Shown piece after piece: positions 19,109 to 28,894 of a DNA stretch of 64,000 nt. Source of the stretch: Allobosea sp. BH3 (GTDB taxonomy: Bacteria; Pseudomonadota; Alphaproteobacteria; Rhizobiales; Beijerinckiaceae). Both the position numbers and the translations under genes were made by a program. How positions within the stretch are numbered: the stretch's first letter is position 1; each line of letters starts with the position of its first letter. The notes beneath the pieces were generated by a model. The model saw nothing but the letters and a program-made list of their open reading frames with translations, did not search any database and was not told the origin of the DNA. The DNA is taken from positions 558,001-622,000 of the forward strand of contig NZ_JAIMCA010000003.1 in NCBI RefSeq assembly GCF_025499465.1. The letters are read 5' to 3'.

Positions 19109-20332
19109 ATGTCCCAGTTCGATCCAGCCATGCGCGCAACGGCCGCGCGGGCCCCTGCCCGGTTCGAGGCGCTGGATTCCTGGCGGGGCATCTGCGCGCT
19201 GATGGTCGCGCTGATGCATTTTCCGGCTGCCGGGCCGATCGCGGAAAGCCCGCTGGTGCGGCACGCCTTCCTGTTCGTCGATTATTTCTTCGTGCTCTCC
19301 GGTTTCGTGATCAGCCATGGCTACAGGAACAGGCTCGGCAACGGGCGCGCCTTCGGCGCCTTCCTGATCAGCCGCTTCGGCCGCATCTACCCGCTGCACG
19401 CCGTGGTGCTGGCGATCTTCGTCGGCTGGGAGCTGCTGCGGCTGCTGGTGCCGCTGCTGCGCGGCGCGGGGCCGGCGCCCTTCACCGGCCCCTACAGCGT
19501 CGACGGCCTGGCCAACGCCCTGCTCCTGCTCAACGGCCTCGGCTTCGAGCCTTCTTTGCGCTGGAACAGCCCGAGCTGGAGCATCTCCTCCGAGTTCTGG
19601 ACCTATGTCCTGTTCGGCCTCGCCGTCGTGACTCTGCTGGCCCGCTACTGGCTCGTGTTGCTCCCGGCCGTCATCCTGGGGCCGTTCGCGCTGCTGGCCT
19701 GGTCGCCCGACTACATGGACACGACCGTGCAATTCGGCTTCATCCGCTGCCTCTACGGCTTCTCGCTGGGCGCGCTGGCCTATCTCGCCGCCGGCATCGT
19801 GTTTCCGGCGGAGCGACCGGCGAAGGCGAGCCCGGCCTTCTGGACCGGGCTGGAAATCGGGACGCTCGCCGTCATCCTGGCCTTCGTGGCGCTGGCGGGG
19901 AAGACCGCCGTCGGCCTCGCCGCGCCTTGGATCTTCGCCGCAGCCGTCCTGGTCTTCTCGCGGGAGGGCGGCGCGGTCAGCCGGCTTCTGCGGCTGCGCC
20001 CGCTCCTCTGGCTGGGGACGCTCTCCTATGCGGTCTACATGGTCCACATCTTCGTGCAGAGCCGCATGATCAATCTCGGGACGATCGCCGGAAAGCTCGC
20101 CAACCTGCCGATAGTCGGCGATTTCACCCTGCAGGGGGAGAAGTTCTACGGCTTCGGGCTGCAAGGCCCTGTCTGGGGAACGCTCTATACGGCCGTGATG
20201 GTCGCAGCGGTGATTGCCTTCGCCTCCATGCTCCATATGCTGGTCGAACGTCCGTTCATCCGGATGTCGAAGCGCGCGGCCCAGGCCTATCTGGAGCGTC
20301 CTTCGTCCGTGCAAGCCACCGCCCGGCCGTGA
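19109..20332 (+). CDS. Acyltransferase-3 family membrane protein
   Basis: A 407-residue integral membrane acyltransferase with about ten hydrophobic segments. Family landmarks are FEALDSWRGICALMVALMHF (catalytic His in the first segment), FFVLSGFVISHGYRNR and ISRFGRIYPLHA. Members O-acetylate or otherwise acylate sugars of O-antigen, exopolysaccharide or Nod-type glycans. The next gene, an O-antigen-ligase-like protein, starts 25 bp downstream, so the two are probably one operon and act in the same glycan pathway. Confidence 0.88.
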   Translation: MSQFDPAMRATAARAPARFEALDSWRGICALMVALMHFPAAGPIAESPLVRHAFLFVDYFFVLSGFVISHGYRNRLGNGRAFGAFLISRFGRIYPLHAVVLAIFVGWELLRLLVPLLRGAGPAPFTGPYSVDGLANALLLLNGLGFEPSLRWNSPSWSISSEFWTYVLFGLAVVTLLARYWLVLLPAVILGPFALLAWSPDYMDTTVQFGFIRCLYGFSLGALAYLAAGIVFPAERPAKASPAFWTGLEIGTLAVILAFVALAGKTAVGLAAPWIFAAAVLVFSREGGAVSRLLRLRPLLWLGTLSYAVYMVHIFVQSRMINLGTIAGKLANLPIVGDFTLQGEKFYGFGLQGPVWGTLYTAVMVAAVIAFASMLHMLVERPFIRMSKRAAQAYLERPSSVQATARP

Positions 20333-20357
20333 GGCAGGGCTCTTCCGAACCAGCCGC

Positions 20358-21677
20358 ATGAGCCAGACAGCGCAGGGTCAGATCGCCGGAGTCGGGGCCA
20401 GCCTTCGCACTGGCGAGGCCAGCGCCTCGCTCGGCACGGTGCTCGCCGGCTTTGCCCTGTTCATCCTGATCCTGTCGCTGCAGCCGTTTGCGGGCGTGCC
20501 CGATGCGGCCGGGCCGGACGGCTCGACCAGCAATCTGATCAACCAGATCGGCTATCTCGCGCTCGGCCTGCTCTTCGGAGCGGCGCTGCTGCGGCTGACG
20601 CCGCCTTCCGTCCTGGCCGAAATCGGGCTGGGCGGCTGGGCCGTCGTGTTCGGGGTCGCGGCGATCTCGACCGTGCAGGCCCTCGACATGGCGGGCTCGA
20701 TCCGCGGCCTGATGCTGACAGCCGTCGCCATGATCATCGTGGTCGGCGCCCTCATCCTGCCGCGCGACGAACCGAGCTTCGCGGAAGGCGCCGTCAATGC
20801 CAGCCTGGCGGTGCTGGCCCTGGTCTATGGCGCACTGATCTTCGCCCCGCATCTCGCCGTGCACAGCTCGGAAGGGTCCGAGGGTGTCCACGCCGGCGAT
20901 TGGCTCGGTCATCTCTCGCACAAGAACGTCGCGGCGCCGGTCTTCTCGATCGTGGCCATGCTCGGCATCTATGCCTGGCGGGGCGGGCTGAAATGGCGCG
21001 GAGCCATCGTCATCGCGCTTTGCATCGTCTTTGTCGTCAACAGCGGCTCGAAGACGACGATGGGCTTCCTGCCGCTATCCGTCGGCCTCGTCATGTTCGC
21101 ACGCTGGACAGGGCGCCCCGGCCTGAGCGTGCTGATCCATTTCGGGCTGGTCGCGGCCGTCGCGGCGCTGACCCTGGGCGCGGCAGCCTCTCCGCGGCTT
21201 TATGCCATCACCTCGGCGCTGATCTCGGACCCGACCTTCACCGGGCGCGACGATATCTGGAAATTCTCGTTTCAGCGCATCGCCGAGCGGCCCTGGGCCG
21301 GATACGGCTTCGTCGGCTTCTGGGGAACTGCCAATCCGACGAGCCTGGAGCAGAATCTGGAAGCGGTGTGGGACGTGCGTGCCATCGGTTCCGGCCACCA
21401 GAGCTATCTCGATGCCGCGCTGGCGTTCGGCATCCCCGGCGCCGTGATCGTGACCTATCAGCTGATGGTCCGGCCGCTCCTGAGCTATGTCGCGAGCTGG
21501 CGCATCCCCGGAAATGGCCATCTGGCGGATCTGTTCGCCACGATCGTGATCTTCATGACCTATATCGGGATGCTGGAATCCTTCATCCTCAACCGCGCGG
21601 ACCCGCTCTGGTTGCTGTTCGCGCTCGGCGTCGTCGGGCTCCACCTCGCCGGCCGTGTGCGGGCGAAGCACGTCTGA
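20358..21677 (+). CDS. O-antigen ligase / polymerase-like membrane protein
   Basis: A 439-residue polytopic membrane protein with about ten segments. The Wzy/WaaL-type region is in the second half: a large loop with VNSGSKTTMGFLPLS, TGRDDIWKF and RPWAGYGFVGFW, then GSGHQSYLDAALAFGIPG with the conserved His. Such proteins polymerise O-units or join them to lipid A core, but ligase and polymerase cannot be separated by sequence alone. A longer upstream frame exists, but ATG 20358 begins the hydrophobic protein. It follows the acyltransferase-3 gene. Confidence 0.8.
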   Translation: MSQTAQGQIAGVGASLRTGEASASLGTVLAGFALFILILSLQPFAGVPDAAGPDGSTSNLINQIGYLALGLLFGAALLRLTPPSVLAEIGLGGWAVVFGVAAISTVQALDMAGSIRGLMLTAVAMIIVVGALILPRDEPSFAEGAVNASLAVLALVYGALIFAPHLAVHSSEGSEGVHAGDWLGHLSHKNVAAPVFSIVAMLGIYAWRGGLKWRGAIVIALCIVFVVNSGSKTTMGFLPLSVGLVMFARWTGRPGLSVLIHFGLVAAVAALTLGAAASPRLYAITSALISDPTFTGRDDIWKFSFQRIAERPWAGYGFVGFWGTANPTSLEQNLEAVWDVRAIGSGHQSYLDAALAFGIPGAVIVTYQLMVRPLLSYVASWRIPGNGHLADLFATIVIFMTYIGMLESFILNRADPLWLLFALGVVGLHLAGRVRAKHV

Positions 21678-21780
21678 TCCGCCGGCGCGGGCGCAGGTCT
21701 TTCACACCCGGGCACTTGCCTCCCGAGCCGCGCCCTGCGATGTCGCGAGCGGCCTGCCCACTGCCTGATGAAAGATTCCC

Positions 21781-22755
21781 ATGACCGCCAATCCCATCTC
21801 CTTCGGCCTGATCGGCGCCGGCATCATGGGCGAGCGCATGCTGAGGGCGGCGCTCGCGCAGCCGGCCGAAGCGCTCGTCGTTTCCGGCATCTGGGACCCG
21901 TCCGCGGCGGCGATGGAGAGGATCGCAGACACTCTTCCGGAGGTCCCGCGCAAGGCCGACGCGGCTTCGCTGATCGCGGCCAGCGACTGCATCTACATCG
22001 CCTCGCCGCCTTCCTCGCATCTGGCGCATGCGCGCGCGGCGCTCGCTGCCGGCAAGGCCGTGTTCTGCGAGAAGCCTCTCGCTGTCGACCTCGCCGATGC
22101 CCGCGCCTTCGTGGCGGAAGCGAAGGAGCGCGGCGCGGTAAACTTCCCCTTCGCCTCTTCGCCCGCCGTCGCCAAGTTGCAGGAATGGATCGCGGCCGGG
22201 GCGATCGGCACGGCGTCGCGCATATCGATCGAGGTCGCCTTCGCGAACTGGCCGCGTTCCTGGCAGGCCGATGCGGCAGGCTGGCTCGACGGGACGGCGC
22301 AGGGTGGCTTCACACGCGAGGTCGTCTCGCATTTCCTGTTCCTGTCGCGGTGCCTCGGCGGGTCTTTCGCAGGCCTCGCCGCCAAGGCGGACTATTCGGA
22401 AGCCGGCAAGAGCGAGCGCCGCATCGAGGCGAAGCTCACGGCGGGCCACCTGCCCGTCACGATCACCGGCAGCGTCGGCACGACGTCGAAGGACGACCAC
22501 AACATCTGGACGATCGAGGGCGACAAGGGCGCGGTCAGGCTCTGCGACTGGTCCCATGCCGAACGGCGCCTGCCCGACGGCCGCTGGGAGCGCGATCCGA
22601 ATGCCCTGCCTCAGGACCAGGCGCGCCCGCTCGCGCTGAAGCGCCAGCTCGAAGGCGTGGCGAAGCTGACGCGCGGCGAGCCACACCATCTGGCGACGCT
22701 GCAGGAAGCACTCGATGTGCAGGAGATCGTCGAGGCCGTCCTGAAGGCGGTGTGA
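21781..22755 (+). CDS. Gfo/Idh/MocA family NAD(P)-dependent oxidoreductase
   Basis: A 324-residue dehydrogenase with an N-terminal Rossmann fold, FGLIGAGIMGERML (residues 8-21), then CIYIASPPSSHLAHARAAL and the family motif FCEKPLAVDLADA. The C-terminal half is the mixed sheet domain that binds the substrate, usually a sugar, inositol or related polyol. The Lys of EKP is the conserved catalytic or cofactor residue. A GAAAGA site precedes the ATG. It is 103 bp after the glycan pair and may belong to the same theme. The substrate is not identifiable. Confidence 0.85.
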   Translation: MTANPISFGLIGAGIMGERMLRAALAQPAEALVVSGIWDPSAAAMERIADTLPEVPRKADAASLIAASDCIYIASPPSSHLAHARAALAAGKAVFCEKPLAVDLADARAFVAEAKERGAVNFPFASSPAVAKLQEWIAAGAIGTASRISIEVAFANWPRSWQADAAGWLDGTAQGGFTREVVSHFLFLSRCLGGSFAGLAAKADYSEAGKSERRIEAKLTAGHLPVTITGSVGTTSKDDHNIWTIEGDKGAVRLCDWSHAERRLPDGRWERDPNALPQDQARPLALKRQLEGVAKLTRGEPHHLATLQEALDVQEIVEAVLKAV

Positions 22756-22867
22756 CATCGCGGACCGCTGCGGAGGCCGGAGGGCGCTGGCCCGCTCCGT
22801 GCTTTCCTCCTATCATCCCGTCGTGGCCCCCGATGCGGCGGGCGGAGCGGCTGCAGCAAAAGATGCG

Positions 22868-24316
22868 ATGAACCAGAGACGGCCCCAGATCACGGCGCGG
22901 CGGATCGAACCGCTGGCAACACTGCCGCTCTTCCATAAGCTGGAAGAGCGCAAGGCGGTGCTGGCCGGCGCGACCGAGGGCGCGCTCTGGAAGGCCGAGC
23001 TTTTGGCCGCTGCGGGCGCCGAATTGCATGTCTTCGCGGGAGCGGAGGCGGCGCGGTTCGAAGGCCTTGCGGGCCATGAGCGCGTGCATGTCCACGCTCG
23101 CGGCTGGGAGCCGCAGGATCTGGAGGGTGCAGCGCTCGCCATCGGCGATCTCGACGAAGAGGCGGAGATTCACGCCTTCGTCGCGGCGGCGCGGCGGGCA
23201 GGCGCGCCGGTCAACATCGTCGACAAGCCGGAGCATTGCGATTTCGCCTTCGGCGCGCTGGTCAATCGCTCGCCGCTGGTGGTGGCGATCTCCACCGATG
23301 GCGCGGCCCCGGTCTTCGGGCAGGCGATCCGCACCAAGATCGAGGCCCTGCTGCCGCCGGGCCTGAAGAGCTGGGCGCAGGCGGCGGCCGACTGGCGGCC
23401 GGCCGTGCAAGCCCGCAACCTGCCCTTCGCGCTGCGGCGGGCCTTCTGGGAGCTGTTCGCCGCGAAGGCGCTGGCGGAACCAGGCCGGGAGCCCGGCCCG
23501 GAGGACGAGGCGGAGCTGTTCGCCAGGCTTGCGCAGGCCGAGACCCAGCACGACGGCAAGGGCCGCGTCACACTGGTCGGAGCCGGTCCGGGCGATCCCG
23601 ACCTGCTGACGGTCAAGGCCATCCGCGCGCTGCAGAGCGCCGACATCATTCTCTATGACGACCTCGTCTCCCCGGGCGTGCTGGAGCTGGCCCGGCGCGA
23701 GGCCCGGCGCATGCTGGTCGGCAAGACCGGCTATGGCCCCTCCGTAAAGCAGGGCGAGATCAATACCCTGATCGTCTCGCTTGCCGCACAGGGCAAGCAT
23801 GTGGTGCGGCTGAAGGGGGGCGATCCCGGCATCTTCGGCCGCGCGGGCGAGGAGATTGAGGCCTGCCGCGCCGCCGGCATCCCGGTTTCGCTCGTGCCCG
23901 GCATCTCCGCCGCGCAGGGTGCGGCCGCCTCGCTCGGCCTGTCGCTGACCCATCGCGACCACGCACGGCGCCTGCAGTTCGTCACCGGCCATGGCCGCAG
24001 CGGCGCCCTGCCCGACGATCTCGACTGGCGCGCCATGGCCGACCCTGCCGCGTCGACGGTCATCTACATGGCGCGGGCCACCCTGCCCGGCTTCCGCGAA
24101 TCCGCGCTGGCCGCCGGCCTCGACCCCCGCACACCGGCCGTCGCGGTGATCGCGGCCACGCGCCCCGACGAGATGCGGGTCGCTGCGACGATCGCCGAAC
24201 TACCGGAACGGCTTGCCGAGATGCCGGCGAGCGGCCCGGTCCTGGTCCTGCTGGGGCATGCCTTCGGGCCGGCCCTGTCCGACGAAATCCCGGCCGCCGA
24301 TCGCCGCCGGGCCTGA
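22868..24316 (+). CDS. cysG: Siroheme synthase (multifunctional)
   Basis: CysG makes siroheme, the cofactor of sulfite and nitrite reductases, from uroporphyrinogen III. The N-terminal 220 residues are the dehydrogenase/ferrochelatase part (PLFHKLEERKAVLAGATEGALW...); its nucleotide loop reads GATEGA rather than the usual GGGxxA. The C-terminal part is the SAM-dependent methylase: LVGAGPGDPDLLTVKA, YDDLVSPGVL, HVVRLKGGDPGIFGRA and SLVPGISAA. I chose ATG 22868 (482 residues); a GTG at 22799 is possible. It leads a block of sulfate-uptake genes, so its product probably serves sulfite reductase. A GGGGG-ATGTG-CCCCC hairpin follows at 24327. Confidence 0.92.
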   Translation: MNQRRPQITARRIEPLATLPLFHKLEERKAVLAGATEGALWKAELLAAAGAELHVFAGAEAARFEGLAGHERVHVHARGWEPQDLEGAALAIGDLDEEAEIHAFVAAARRAGAPVNIVDKPEHCDFAFGALVNRSPLVVAISTDGAAPVFGQAIRTKIEALLPPGLKSWAQAAADWRPAVQARNLPFALRRAFWELFAAKALAEPGREPGPEDEAELFARLAQAETQHDGKGRVTLVGAGPGDPDLLTVKAIRALQSADIILYDDLVSPGVLELARREARRMLVGKTGYGPSVKQGEINTLIVSLAAQGKHVVRLKGGDPGIFGRAGEEIEACRAAGIPVSLVPGISAAQGAAASLGLSLTHRDHARRLQFVTGHGRSGALPDDLDWRAMADPAASTVIYMARATLPGFRESALAAGLDPRTPAVAVIAATRPDEMRVAATIAELPERLAEMPASGPVLVLLGHAFGPALSDEIPAADRRRA

Positions 24317-24544
24317 GGTTAGCGCCGGGGGATGTGCCCCCGAGCACCCTGCCCGCCGGGGCCGGTCGCCGGCATCCTGGAACGCCGGTGCCGGAGATGC
24401 GTTTTCTCTTGCGAGGCCGAAGTTTGAAAGGGGAATTCCCCCTAACGCGTTGAGACAGAAAACAAAATTCAGTACGTTTTGTGTGTTGCCCACAGCTATC
24501 GAGGCTAGACCTCATCGCCTCCGCGAACGCAACGGAGCCCTGAC

Positions 24545-25585
24545 ATGACGCGACCTCTGTTTCGCCGCTTCCTTCGGGCCGGACTGGTTCTGGGAGCCTT
24601 TACCCTTGGCCTCGGCGTGACCGCGGGAGCCCAGGCCCAGACTGAGCTTCTCAACGTCTCCTATGATCCGACGCGCGAACTCTACCGCGAGATCAACGCC
24701 GCCTTCATCGCCGAGTGGAACGCGAGGAACCCCGCAAAGACGATCAGCACGATCCGCCAGTCGCATGGGGGGTCAGGAGCGCAGGCGCGCACCGTCATCG
24801 ACGGCCTCGCCGCCGATGTGGTGACGCTGGCGCTGGCCGGCGACATCGACGCCGTCGCCGAACGCTCGAAGAAGCTGCCTCTCGACTGGCAGAACCGCCT
24901 GCCGCACAATTCCTCGCCCTATACCTCGACGATCGTCTTCCTCGTCCGCAAGGGCAATCCGAAGGCGATCCAGGACTGGGGCGACCTGGTGAAGCCCGGA
25001 ATCCGGGTCATCACCCCGAACCCGAAGACCTCGGGCGGGGCACGCTGGAACTATCTCGCCGCCTGGGCATATGCCGAGAAGGCCTTCGGCAAGGACGAGG
25101 CGAAGGTGCGAGACTATATCGCCAAGCTCCTCGCCAATGTCCCGGTGCTCGACACCGGCGCGCGCGGCGCGACCACGACCTTCACCCAGCGCGGCATCGG
25201 CGACGTCTTCCTGTCCTGGGAGAACGAGGCCTTCCTCGCGCTGAAGGAGTTCGGTGCCGACAAGTTCGAGATCGTGGTGCCGAGCCTCTCGATCCTGGCG
25301 GAGCCGCCGGTGGCGCTCGTCGACGGCAATGTCGACGCCAAGAAGAGCCGAGAGCAGGCTCAGGCCTATCTCGACTTCCTCTACACCCCGAAGGCGCAGG
25401 CGATCATCGCCAGGAATTTCTATCGCCCGCGCAACCCCGAGGCGGCCGACCCGAAGGACCTCGCCAATTTCCCCAAGGTCGAGCTCATCACCATCGATGA
25501 CGTCTTTGGCGGCTGGAAGAAGGCGCAGCCCACTCATTTCGGCGATGGCGGCACTTTCGACCAGCTCTACAAGCCGGCGCGCTGA
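24545..25585 (+). CDS. sbp: Sulfate ABC transporter, periplasmic substrate-binding protein
   Basis: A 346-residue periplasmic receptor for sulfate (or thiosulfate). A signal peptide of about 30 residues ends at AGAQAQ. Family signatures are [34 protein letters not shown] and [15 protein letters not shown] near the N-terminus, and [19 protein letters not shown] in the middle. It is the first gene of sbp-cysT-cysW-cysA, separated from the permease by 3 bp. The 228 bp upstream contain no gene and presumably the promoter; I see no clear CysB-type site. Confidence 0.95.
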   Translation: MTRPLFRRFLRAGLVLGAFTLGLGVTAGAQAQTELLNVSYDPTRELYREINAAFIAEWNARNPAKTISTIRQSHGGSGAQARTVIDGLAADVVTLALAGDIDAVAERSKKLPLDWQNRLPHNSSPYTSTIVFLVRKGNPKAIQDWGDLVKPGIRVITPNPKTSGGARWNYLAAWAYAEKAFGKDEAKVRDYIAKLLANVPVLDTGARGATTTFTQRGIGDVFLSWENEAFLALKEFGADKFEIVVPSLSILAEPPVALVDGNVDAKKSREQAQAYLDFLYTPKAQAIIARNFYRPRNPEAADPKDLANFPKVELITIDDVFGGWKKAQPTHFGDGGTFDQLYKPAR

Positions 25586-25588
25586 GCC

Positions 25589-26437
25589 ATGGCGGCGGCG
25601 ACGCCCTTGCGCTGGCGCGAGCCCAGCATCCTTCCCGGCTTCGGGATGGCGCTGGGCATCACGCTGACGGCGCTCTCGCTGATCGTGCTGATCCCGCTGG
25701 CGGCGCTCTTCATCAAGGCCGCCAGTGCCGGGCCGGCCGATATCTGGGCCGTTGCGACCTCGCCGCGCACGCTCGCGGCGCTGAAGCTCTCCTTCCTCGG
25801 CGCGCTCTTCGCGGCGCTGGTCAACGCTGTCTTCGGCCTGATCCTCGCCTGGGTGCTGGTGCGCTACGAGTTTCCGGGCCGACGGCTGATCGATGCGGCC
25901 GTGGACCTGCCCTTCGCCCTGCCGACGGCGGTCGCCGGCATTTCGCTCGCCGCGATCTATGCACCGAACGGCATCGTCGGCTCGCTCTTCGCGCCCTTCG
26001 ACATCCAGATCGCCTACACCCCGCTCGGCGTGATGGTGGCTTTGATCTTCATCGGCCTGCCCTTCGTGGTGCGGACTGTCCAGCCCGTGCTGGAAGAGCT
26101 GCAGAGCGATGTCGAGGAAGCCGCCGCCCTGCTCGGTGCCAGCCGGGCGCGGACGATCTTCAAGGTCGTGCTGCCGCCTGTCCTGCCAGCCCTGCTCACC
26201 GGCTTCGTGCTCGCTTTCGCCCGCGCAGTCGGGGAATATGGCTCGGTGATCTTCATTGCCGGCAATGTGCCGATGGTCTCCGAGATCGCGCCGTTGCTGA
26301 TCGTGATCCGGCTCGAGCAGTTCGACTATGCCGGCGCCGCCGTGGTCGCGACCATGATGCTGATCATCGCCTTCGCGCTGATCCTCTCCGTCAACCTGAT
26401 CCAGGCCCATGCCCGGCGGAGGTTCGGCGATGTCTGA
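25589..26437 (+). CDS. cysT: Sulfate ABC transporter permease CysT
   Basis: A 282-residue inner-membrane permease with six hydrophobic segments. CysT features are WVLVRYEFPGRRLIDAAVDL, DLPFALPTAVAGISLA and the EAA loop VEEAAALLGASRARTIFKVVLPP. With CysW it forms the sulfate channel powered by CysA. The cysW start lies inside its last codons (8-bp overlap), so translation is coupled. Confidence 0.95.
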   Translation: MAAATPLRWREPSILPGFGMALGITLTALSLIVLIPLAALFIKAASAGPADIWAVATSPRTLAALKLSFLGALFAALVNAVFGLILAWVLVRYEFPGRRLIDAAVDLPFALPTAVAGISLAAIYAPNGIVGSLFAPFDIQIAYTPLGVMVALIFIGLPFVVRTVQPVLEELQSDVEEAAALLGASRARTIFKVVLPPVLPALLTGFVLAFARAVGEYGSVIFIAGNVPMVSEIAPLLIVIRLEQFDYAGAAVVATMMLIIAFALILSVNLIQAHARRRFGDV

Positions 26438-27314
26438 CGCTGCCCTGCCCCTCGCAGCCGCCGCGCCCGCCCGCCGCAGCAGTGCGCGCGGCGAAAGCCT
26501 CGGCGTGCGGATCGCTCTGATCGCCGTCTCGCTTCTCTTCCTGCTGCTGTTCCTGCTGCTGCCGCTCGCCGCCGTCTTCGTCGAGGCAGGTTCCAAGGGC
26601 TGGGAAGCCTATCGCGCCGCGATCACCGAACCCGACGCGCTGGCGGCGATCCGGCTGACGCTGCTCGTGGCGGCGATCGCCGTGCCCTTCAACATCGTCG
26701 TCGGCATCGCGGCGGCCTGGGCCGTCGCCAAGTTCGAATTCCGAGGCAAAAACCTGCTGATCAGTCTGATCGACCTGCCCTTCTCGGTCTCGCCGGTGAT
26801 TTCCGGCCTCGTCTTCGTGCTGCTCTTCGGCGCGCAAGGCTATTTCGGGCCCTGGCTGCAGGCGCACGACATCAAGATCGTCTTCGCCCTGCCGGGGCTG
26901 ATCCTCGCGACGGTCTTCGTCACCTTCCCCTTCGTGGCGCGGGAGCTGATCCCGCACATGCAGTCGCTCGGCACAGCCGACGAGGAGGCGGCGCTGACGC
27001 TCGGCGCCTCGCCCTGGCGCGTCTTCTTCCGCGTCACGCTGCCGAATGTGAAATGGAGCCTGTTCTACGGCGTGCTGCTCTGCAACGCCCGCGCCATGGG
27101 CGAATTCGGGGCGGTGGCGGTGGTCTCCGGCAAGATCCGGGGGCTCACCAACACCATGCCTCTGCACATCGAGATCCTCTACAACGAGTATATGGGCGCG
27201 GCGGCCTTCGCCGTGGCCTCGCTGCTGGCCGGGCTGGCTCTGATCACGCTGGCTCTCAAGACCTTCCTCGAATGGCGCTTCGGCGACGAGATCGCCGCAA
27301 GCCGCCGGCACTGA
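26430..27314 (+). CDS. cysW: Sulfate ABC transporter permease CysW
   Basis: A 294-residue permease with six hydrophobic segments. CysW-type stretches are AAWAVAKFEFRGKNLL, IDLPFSVSPVISGLVFVLLFG, and the EAA loop DEEAALTLGASPWRVFFRVTLP. The C-terminal NEYMGAAAFAVASLLAGLAL is typical. I placed the start at 26430, overlapping cysT, rather than at the upstream in-frame ATG 26409, because the overlap is the usual arrangement. cysA follows after 27 bp. Confidence 0.95.
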   Translation: MSDAALPLAAAAPARRSSARGESLGVRIALIAVSLLFLLLFLLLPLAAVFVEAGSKGWEAYRAAITEPDALAAIRLTLLVAAIAVPFNIVVGIAAAWAVAKFEFRGKNLLISLIDLPFSVSPVISGLVFVLLFGAQGYFGPWLQAHDIKIVFALPGLILATVFVTFPFVARELIPHMQSLGTADEEAALTLGASPWRVFFRVTLPNVKWSLFYGVLLCNARAMGEFGAVAVVSGKIRGLTNTMPLHIEILYNEYMGAAAFAVASLLAGLALITLALKTFLEWRFGDEIAASRRH

Positions 27315-27341
27315 ACCCGAACACGGACGAAGGACCCCGCT

Positions 27342-28388
27342 ATGTCGGTCGCCGTCACCATCGAAACCATCGAGAAGCGCTTCGACAGCTTCACGGCGCT
27401 GCGCGGCGTCTCCCTGGACATCCAGCCGGGCGAACTCGTCGCCCTGCTCGGCCCCTCGGGCTCGGGCAAGACGACGCTGCTGCGGCTGATCGCCGGGCTG
27501 GAGCAGGCGGATCGCGGGCGGGTGCTCTTCGGCGAGGCCGACACGCAGGAGCTTTCCTTGCGCGATCGCCGCATCGGCTTCGTCTTCCAGCATTATGCGC
27601 TGTTCAAGACCATGAACGTTGCCGAGAACATCGGCTTCGGCCTGCGCTCGAGGCCGCGCCAGGAGCGCCCGAGCGAATCGGAAATCAACAAGCGAATCAG
27701 CGATCTGCTGGAGCTTGTTCAATTGCCGGGGCTGGAAAAGCGCTATCCGAGCCAGCTCTCCGGCGGCCAAAGGCAGCGTGTCGCGCTGGCGCGCGCGCTC
27801 GCGATCGAGCCCCGCGTGCTGCTGCTCGACGAGCCCTTCGGCGCGCTCGACGCGAAGGTCCGCAAGGATCTGCGCGCCTGGCTGCGGGACCTGCACGGCC
27901 GCACCGGCCACACCACGGTCTTCGTCACCCACGACCAGGAGGAGGCGCTGGAGCTTGCCGACCGTGTCGCCATCCTCAATGACGGCAGGATCGAGCAGGT
28001 CGGCTCGGCCGACGACGTCTACGATCATCCCGCAACGCCGTTCGTCTGCGAGTTCCTCGGCGAAGCCAACAAGCTGCCGGTCAAGGTCGTCGGCGGGCAG
28101 GCCTTCTTCGGCGACCGGCCGGTACTGGGCGGCATCACCCAGAACCAGGGCGGACCGGCCTCGCTCTATGTCCGCCCGCAGCATCTGCGCATCGTCGACG
28201 AGACGCCGCTGGCGCTGCCCGGCACGGTCGAGCACCTGCGACGGAACGGGCCTCTGCGCCGGGCCGAGATCGCGGTCGAAGGGCTGAAGCGGCGGCTCGA
28301 TGTCGACCTCGCGAGCCAGGTCGCGCCGGCGATCGGCGAGCGGGTGCGGCTGCGCATCACCCATGGCAACCTGTTCGCGGCCGCCTGA
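27342..28388 (+). CDS. cysA: Sulfate/thiosulfate import ATP-binding protein CysA
   Basis: The ATPase of the sulfate importer, 348 residues. Walker A is GPSGSGKTT (37-45), followed by Q-loop [14 protein letters not shown], signature [15 protein letters not shown] near 139, Walker [12 protein letters not shown] near 160 and switch [13 protein letters not shown]. The C-terminal 110 residues form the TOBE-like regulatory extension of the CysA subgroup. It closes the sbp-cysT-cysW-cysA operon. An OsmC-like gene starts 68 bp later and may be co-transcribed. Confidence 0.95.
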   Translation: MSVAVTIETIEKRFDSFTALRGVSLDIQPGELVALLGPSGSGKTTLLRLIAGLEQADRGRVLFGEADTQELSLRDRRIGFVFQHYALFKTMNVAENIGFGLRSRPRQERPSESEINKRISDLLELVQLPGLEKRYPSQLSGGQRQRVALARALAIEPRVLLLDEPFGALDAKVRKDLRAWLRDLHGRTGHTTVFVTHDQEEALELADRVAILNDGRIEQVGSADDVYDHPATPFVCEFLGEANKLPVKVVGGQAFFGDRPVLGGITQNQGGPASLYVRPQHLRIVDETPLALPGTVEHLRRNGPLRRAEIAVEGLKRRLDVDLASQVAPAIGERVRLRITHGNLFAAA

Positions 28389-28456
28389 TCCCTATAGGCT
28401 CGCGGCCGAATCCGGCGGACGCTCTCCGGCCGGCGGCGCTTCTGTTGGAGATCGCG

Positions 28457-28894
28457 ATGAAAGCACGCGCGAAATGGGTTGATGGCATGGCCTTCATGGG
28501 CGAGTCCGGCAGCGGGCACGCCATGATCATGGACGGCGCGCCGGAATATGGCGGGCGCAATCTCGGCATCCGGCCGATGGAGATGCTGCTGATCGGGCTT
28601 GCCGGCTGCACAGGCTTCGACGTCGTCAGCATGCTCAAGAAGGGCCGCGAGAACGTCACCGGCTGCGAGGTCGAAGTCGAGGCGGAGCGCGCCACGACCG
28701 ATCCCAAGGTGTTCACCAAGATCCACCTCTCCTACCGCATTACCGGCAAGGGGCTGTCGCAGGCGAAGGCCGAACGCGCCGTCACATTGTCGAAGGAAAA
28801 GTACTGCTCGGCTTCGATCATGCTCGGGGCGACGGCCGAGATGGACTACAGCCTCGAAGTGATCGACGAACTGCAGAAGGAGGCCGCTGCATGA
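28457..28894 (+). CDS. OsmC-family protein (YhfA-like)
   Basis: A 145-residue OsmC-fold protein. The two conserved cysteines are in GLAGCTGFDVVSML and KEKYCSASIML, the thiol pair used by Ohr/OsmC enzymes to reduce organic peroxides; the YhfA branch is less well defined. The ATG at 28457 has GGAG 7 bases upstream. It overlaps the next gene, a rhodanese, by 4 bp (ATGA). Its place between the sulfate importer and a sulfurtransferase suggests a role in thiol or reactive-sulfur handling, which is inference. Confidence 0.85.
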   Translation: MKARAKWVDGMAFMGESGSGHAMIMDGAPEYGGRNLGIRPMEMLLIGLAGCTGFDVVSMLKKGRENVTGCEVEVEAERATTDPKVFTKIHLSYRITGKGLSQAKAERAVTLSKEKYCSASIMLGATAEMDYSLEVIDELQKEAAA